The position numbers were made by a program, and so were the translations under genes. This document shows positions 59,401-64,000 of a DNA stretch of 64,000 nucleotides, one piece after another. The notes below the pieces were generated by a model that did not search any database, had not been told where the DNA came from, and saw only the letters and a program-made list of their open reading frames with translations. Every line of letters starts with the position of its first letter. Positions within the stretch are counted from its first letter, which is position 1. Origin of the DNA: Albugo candida (lineage: Eukaryota; Oomycota; Peronosporomycetes; Albuginales); the NCBI GenBank assembly GCA_040437565.1, contig JBDOQK010000003.1, positions 248,001-312,000 of the forward strand, in the 5' to 3' direction.

Positions 59401-61643
59401 TCTTTTTCCTCTGTTTTCTGCATCTCACCTGCGTATAATTCCACAAAGCAACGCGAAGGTTTACTCCCTTTCCTGTACATTATATGTGGTAACCTGAGCT
59501 GGAGAGCAATTGTAAGCACGTTTTGTGATCCTTCCATTGAGAGAATTGATTTTCGAACGTTCTCATTCTTGATACTTTCGGTTTCTTTACTTTCTTCCTC
59601 AAAGCTCTCAATTAGTGAATTCGCAAGATGCAAACCATCCTCTTCGCCTGGATTTAATGATAATGACTTGCGCTTTAAAACTGCCGAATTCCGCCTACCA
59701 GTAAGCGACTTTATCACCTGAAAGTGGCTTTCATTCGATTCTTTCCAACTGAGTTGCTGAAGTCGGGAATTCCACTGCAATAGTAATAATGCACAGGGAG
59801 GGACAATCATTGGCATCCAAATGACAAAGAAATACCATGGCACAGCTGGAATTTGAATCTCAAAAAAATAAAGTGATAGGGAAATGGATACTCCGATGCT
59901 CGAAGTCAGCCAAATAGCGGCTAGTACGATAACAAATTTGACCAGAGAATTCTTCATGACCTTCATAAGATTTACATGTTGCTCCTCCGTGGTGTATCTT
60001 TGATAGAAATCTCCGTGTTGACAGTAAAGGATTCGAAAGCCTCTTTGAACTATATGGACACCGAGAATCAATAGGCCCAATGTACTTCCAAAGATCAATA
60101 ACATCTGGCTCCAAAGCGCTGGAAAAAACCAATTCGAGTAGGGAACATCGCGGCACACATGTGTCACCGCATACTTCCACTGCAAGGGCTGGAGATCGGG
60201 ACAGAAATCCAACCCACACATGCTTTTGTCGTATAAAGGATTGTAAAGATAGTCATTATAAGCGCATTTGAAAAACGTTGTAAAGTTGATGATCATGGAA
60301 ATGCCACCTGAATAGAATAGACAATTTACAACTATAAAGCCCATTATGATTTTGATTCGAGAGACCGTAGCGAGTACGATATCAGCCCAATGGAAACACA
60401 CTGATGTCATCATCGTCCATTTGATGCAAACCTCGATTTGGGTCAGCAAAAAGTAGAGATGTGTCGATGAAGACGTCATTTGTACTTTGGAAGACTCAGA
60501 GATCCTGTCATGTTATTCTCTAAGAAACACGATATGCCACAAAAGCTGAGCTTACCAGAGTGCATTTGCGATGATACCCAAAGCAAACATTAGAATTATA
60601 GAGATAGCGGTCACGTCATTGAAGAACGTTTGGATTGAGAATGAGATTCCATTCTACATTTTCATTCTTAGTGCATCAGAGTACAGCTGAATAAACGAAA
60701 GAATTGCGTAAATAGCGGACCATTCGGGTGATCAAAATGGCACCAGCCAGAACGATTGCATAAATAACGATGGACATAACACTGAATACACTAAGCCCGT
60801 GACGAAGCGCTAAATAGAACGTTAGTAGGTATTGAGTTCCACAGTACACACTAGCATGCAAGTCGACGTACAAGCACGTCGATGCAGTAAGACTTGACTA
60901 CAGTCAGAGCCCAATACACGATCTCGATCGCGTATCTCGATATATCCAAGCGCAGGAAGCTGTCGACGTTGGCGCGGATGATCCGTCAAAGCTTTTTCTT
61001 TCGAAACCACATAGATTCCATGTAATTGTATCTGGAATGAGAACAAGTCGTTATCAGCAGCGTCTGCCCATGTGTATGACCGAGTATATTGAGACTTGAG
61101 AAAAAAGAGGTGAGGAATGAAATTTGTGATGCAAAAATACGTCAAACTGATTGCATCAATTGACAACCTCAGCTCATTACTGTTATCGAAAGTTGCAAAT
61201 GACGCCTGGAATTGGAAAAAAGGATTTCTATCCCAGATGAATACAGCTGTGGCGGTCGAAGGAATTGTCATCGAAACCGAGGCATCTCTTCCTTTATAGA
61301 GGCACTGGGAGGCATCGAAATTTACACATAATTCAATCGGATCTGTGTGATTGAATCCATCCACAAGAATCGCTGTCGACAGTGATACCGAGATGGTCAT
61401 TCTGTTCTGTTCACTCTCAATCCACAGCAAAGACGAATGAATGGGATTCATCCGGCGATACGGCACGGGCGCATAGGTCAATAGATCTGCAGCGTCAGGC
61501 TCGATTTGTATTTCTTGCACATCCTCAAGTGTCCGAAGATGAGTGAATGCGTCAAGAGAAAGTGAGCTCTTTGTCAGAGTGTGTGGAATGTAGGCAACTC
61601 TGGCAAGTAGAATGTAGCAAATGCGGCACAATAGCTTCCGCAT
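56488..61643 (-). CDS. GPCR fused to C2 and INPP4-like phosphatase domain
   Basis: The ATG at 61,643 opens a signal peptide and a 240-residue ectodomain. Membrane segments follow: MSIVIYAIVLAGAILIT, ISIILMFALGIIANALW, a segment near 60,330 (GFIVVNCLFYSGG), one near 60,060 (LIFGSTLGLLILGVHIV), FVIVLAAIWLTSSIGVSISL and WYFFVIWMPMIVPPCALLLL, about seven in all. Then come a Ser-rich linker, a C2 domain (VLTIALQLRLPHIMYRK) and the inositol-polyphosphate 4-phosphatase region (FTQGISEIQTLTNN, RSLQFELDARIVQTT, SMSVTLEQ), ending in PEGTYG as the family does. The active-site motif, CKSAKDRT in animal INPP4, reads SKNATDRA, so the nucleophilic Cys is Ser (codon AGT). GPCR-enzyme fusions are known in oomycetes. 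A gap with duplicated flanks lies near 58,500. Confidence 0.87.
58479..58578. other. assembly gap with duplicated flanks
   Basis: 100 N inside the GPCR-INPP4 gene. The 204 bp on the left (58,275-58,478) recur on the right (58,579-58,782), apparently without change. The encoded VVEDLLESVLTSEIPM stretch therefore appears twice. Confidence 0.92.
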
Positions 61644-62130
61644 GGCCCACTTGTAAACAACAGATAAGCAATAATGAGTGAACAGAGTTTCAATTGAAGT
61701 TATCGAAAGTGAATTACGCTAGTATCTTAATTGACTTTGATCAAGAAAGCATTCCAGTCGCTCTGTGAAGCAACTGACTGATTCATGATGCGACCCGCGT
61801 TTCACAGTAATTCTGTTCTCAATATAAGTCGCTGTGACTGAACGAAATTGTGGTCAGAAATAATGTGCCAAGTGTTTCTCTGGCATCGAGTGTACAGTCA
61901 CACAGGTAGACTAAAGTTTCTCACATGATTTGACACGGTCGATCGGAGGGTTACTTAATTTCGATGCAACGCTTTCCCGTGGGTAGAAAGCTCATCTGTT
62001 GCTTTGATAGGCAGCTTTTTACCTACTGCCCACGATAATAATAAATGTAACAAACTTTGCCAAGTATTTATTCCTCAAAAATAGTAGCCAGCAGTAGAAC
62101 GAATTCGTTCTCCAATCAAATAGTTGATAA
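61644..62130. other. intergenic between divergent genes
   Basis: About 490 bp separate the GPCR-INPP4 start from the next, divergent, start codon. Both promoters should lie here. I see no coding frame or recognisable element. Confidence 0.4.
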
Positions 62131-64000
62131 ATGACGGAAATCACAGCGATCAGTGACATTGCGACTGCTATAATACACGATGCAGTCACTGAGCTAGTAG
62201 AATCGATTGTTCAAGATGTGAGTGTCACGAACGATTTTAAAGACGCATCATTGATAACACAAAGCGATGAAAAGCTTTTTGGCTTTGAGTCTGACCAGAA
62301 AGTGGTACTTCTAACGTCCCTGTATTCATACGACAAATTTGTGGACGTGACGGTAGAAGAGGTTATGAGCACAATAGTGTCGTCAATTTTGAGAAACTCG
62401 GAAAATTGGACTTCCGCTTTAGTAACAAGTGAGCATGGCACAGAAGGCGAATACTTGAAAGATTCGAGGCAGTGTGATGTTTCATTTGTTAAGAAAGTAC
62501 GCTCAGAGACGAAGAGATATGAAGTAGCTCAAAAAGCGAGTCTAAATGATACGTGGCAGGAAGGTACCACCACAAATCAACGTCTCATTAAAGGACAAGT
62601 GGATAGCGACGATATGTGTGACCCAATTGAAGATACACAATGTCCGGCTGAAACGATGGAAGTAAATTTGCCCAAAGTCACGCTATACGAGAAATCTTCG
62701 TCTTTACTGGTTGATATCTCACTCAGCTCAACAGATTCCGACGATTCTGACTCATATGACGACGCAAATGCGAGTGATAATGCGTCAGCATCACCGATTT
62801 CCATTTCCCCGCGTTCATGTTACTCCGACGATTCATTCCCTTATTCAGACTTCATAGATGATAAAGTACAATATCAAGCAAGTTCATATCTTCCTGGAAT
62901 CCCTGAAATCAGTTCCAAGGCGCTTCATATTGCTGTGAGCACAAAATTGGGTAAATATACAACATTTGATAGTCGCTACACTCCCAGCGATTCAGACACA
63001 AATGATTCCGTTTTAACGTCAAGTGATGGATCATTTTGTGTCTCTTGTGGCAGTAGATCGAATATCGAAGAATTCGAGGTCGAAGCATTATCGGAGATGG
63101 TACCAGGTATCATACCTCATGAAGTGGGTGATGAAATCAAATTAGTAGAGCCCATGGAGTATACTGAGCGCAGACCAACCATTAAATCAAGTTCGGATTC
63201 AGTCAGTGCTGATTCTATCTTTCCGGATCTTGGAAACTTGCATATCACCAGATATCTGCGGTCAAAAAGCTATGCTCCTACCTCTGCTCCTGTTTCTAAT
63301 TTTCAAAGGAAGGAGGAAACCAATACATCTATCACCGAAACGATAACTGGAGAACAACAGTCCAAACTCACACCCGGGTGTTGTGTTTCAACAAGATATG
63401 GGCTAGGAACTGTGGTAGCATGCGGCCAGGAACAGGGTACTTCCGTCATTCGACTACAATGCAGCACCTTGCCGATGTTGATGTACTGTCGAGACACCAG
63501 CAATATTCACGTGATTCCCGCTATCCGAAATGATTTGGTCATAACGCCGGTCGGAGAAGGTCACGTCATTGATTACATGAGCCGACAAAGGACGTATCTG
63601 GTACAAATTGGCAACGACGCTAATGTATCGGGCAAGAAAAGACTGGAGCGAATTTTTTTCGAGACGGAGATAAGGCGTCAAGAATCAGGGCGACGCAATA
63701 TTATGCCGTCTCGATTCGTGCCGACAACATTCAGACAAAAAGCAAGCGATTGTAAAAGCATCGAAGCAAGAAATCGTTCTCAAACGTGTGTGCAAAAGCC
63801 GAAAGCTACAGTTGATGATCGGTCTCATTCTGGGGACAAAGCGTACGACGAGTCGATCCAATCGAATTTCCTGTCGGGTGCATTCCGACGTGCTGTGGCA
63901 GCATCGTCGGAATTATCCAACTCCACTATAAACTATGTGTCAAAATGGAATCTAGTTGGCCAATACGTGCAAACAAAGTACGGCCAGGGCACCATCAAAA
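62131..64000 (+). CDS. large protein with yG-x-G repeats, runs off right edge
   Basis: From the ATG at 62,131 the frame is open without a stop for 623 codons to the window end, so the gene is 3'-partial. The first 400 residues are acidic and Ser/Asp-rich (DISLSSTDSDDSDSYDD) and probably disordered. From about residue 416 a short beta-type module recurs: CCVSTRYGLGTVVAC, then NDLVITPVGEGHVIDY at about 467, then GQYVQTKYGQGTIK at the very end. The spacing of Tyr-Gly-x-Gly-Thr-Val suggests a tandem SH3-like fold. No named family or function is recognised. Confidence 0.7.
   Translation, partial: MTEITAISDIATAIIHDAVTELVESIVQDVSVTNDFKDASLITQSDEKLFGFESDQKVVLLTSLYSYDKFVDVTVEEVMSTIVSSILRNSENWTSALVTSEHGTEGEYLKDSRQCDVSFVKKVRSETKRYEVAQKASLNDTWQEGTTTNQRLIKGQVDSDDMCDPIEDTQCPAETMEVNLPKVTLYEKSSSLLVDISLSSTDSDDSDSYDDANASDNASASPISISPRSCYSDDSFPYSDFIDDKVQYQASSYLPGIPEISSKALHIAVSTKLGKYTTFDSRYTPSDSDTNDSVLTSSDGSFCVSCGSRSNIEEFEVEALSEMVPGIIPHEVGDEIKLVEPMEYTERRPTIKSSSDSVSADSIFPDLGNLHITRYLRSKSYAPTSAPVSNFQRKEETNTSITETITGEQQSKLTPGCCVSTRYGLGTVVACGQEQGTSVIRLQCSTLPMLMYCRDTSNIHVIPAIRNDLVITPVGEGHVIDYMSRQRTYLVQIGNDANVSGKKRLERIFFETEIRRQESGRRNIMPSRFVPTTFRQKASDCKSIEARNRSQTCVQKPKATVDDRSHSGDKAYDESIQSNFLSGAFRRAVAASSELSNSTINYVSKWNLVGQYVQTKYGQGTIK

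Noticed and set aside
1-64000. search for reverse transcriptase, integrase, capsid or envelope-like frames and for CRISPR arrays
   Set aside because: None was seen. The only mobile-element-like item is the short inverted-repeat unit at 22,931-23,032.

Overview
The window looks like nuclear DNA of an oomycete, most likely an Albugo (white-rust) type genome. This is an inference from three things: dense genes on both strands with gaps often under 150 bp; very many small introns (about 45-65 nt, two apparently 31 nt) with GTAAGT/GTGAGT-like donors and CTAAC-like branch sites close to the acceptor; and an oomycete-type gene set, including a GPCR fused to an inositol-polyphosphate 4-phosphatase-like module, flagellar genes and a secreted effector-like protein. 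No retroviral, Polinton-like or other virus-derived element was seen.

Layout. 0.2-12.5 kb is almost entirely minus strand: urease accessory UreD, an unrecognised small frame, an Sds3/BRMS1-like chromatin protein, a PDZ protein, the ciliary protein DRC12/CCDC153, a complete kinesin-14, the Polycomb subunit EED and topoisomerase III. 12.6-20 kb carries plus-strand TruB, a minus-strand Msp1/ATAD1 AAA ATPase cut by a gap, a plus-strand HMG-box/histone-fold protein, tRNA-Ile(UAU), UTP7/WDR46 and a FAM192A/NIP30 homologue. 20-24.7 kb has two weakly supported genes, a secreted protein and a gene-poor 2.6 kb stretch with one small inverted-repeat element. 24.7-33.3 kb (minus) holds REV3 (DNA polymerase zeta) and HCF101. 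34.3-42.9 kb (minus) holds MIC19-like, a PSI/LEA-2 membrane protein, a calponin-homology/TBC RabGAP and an aquaglyceroporin. 43.8-56.3 kb (plus) holds a kinesin-3-like protein of about 2,700 residues, XRRA1 and a DUF3605 protein. 56.5-61.6 kb (minus) is the GPCR-INPP4 fusion. 62.1 kb to the right edge is an open reading frame that leaves the window.

By function the genes fall into genome maintenance (TOP3, REV3, possibly a Treslin-like protein), chromatin (EED, Sds3-like, HMG/histone fold), rRNA and tRNA metabolism (UTP7, TruB, tRNA), mitochondrion and Fe-S (MIC19, Msp1, HCF101), cytoskeleton and flagellum (two kinesins, DRC12, XRRA1) and signalling or membrane (GPCR-INPP4, RabGAP, aquaglyceroporin). 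They are neighbours, not a pathway cluster.

Assembly quality matters here. Of nine blocks of 100 N, eight are flanked by the same sequence on both sides (about 150-600 bp). These are very probably contig ends that overlap and were not merged, so the tandem duplications around them should not be taken at face value. Seven pairs look identical by eye; the pair at 43,223-43,322 differs at about 3% of sites and may be two haplotypes or a second aquaglyceroporin gene. The most notable biology is the GPCR-INPP4 fusion, whose phosphatase motif has Ser where the catalytic Cys should be.
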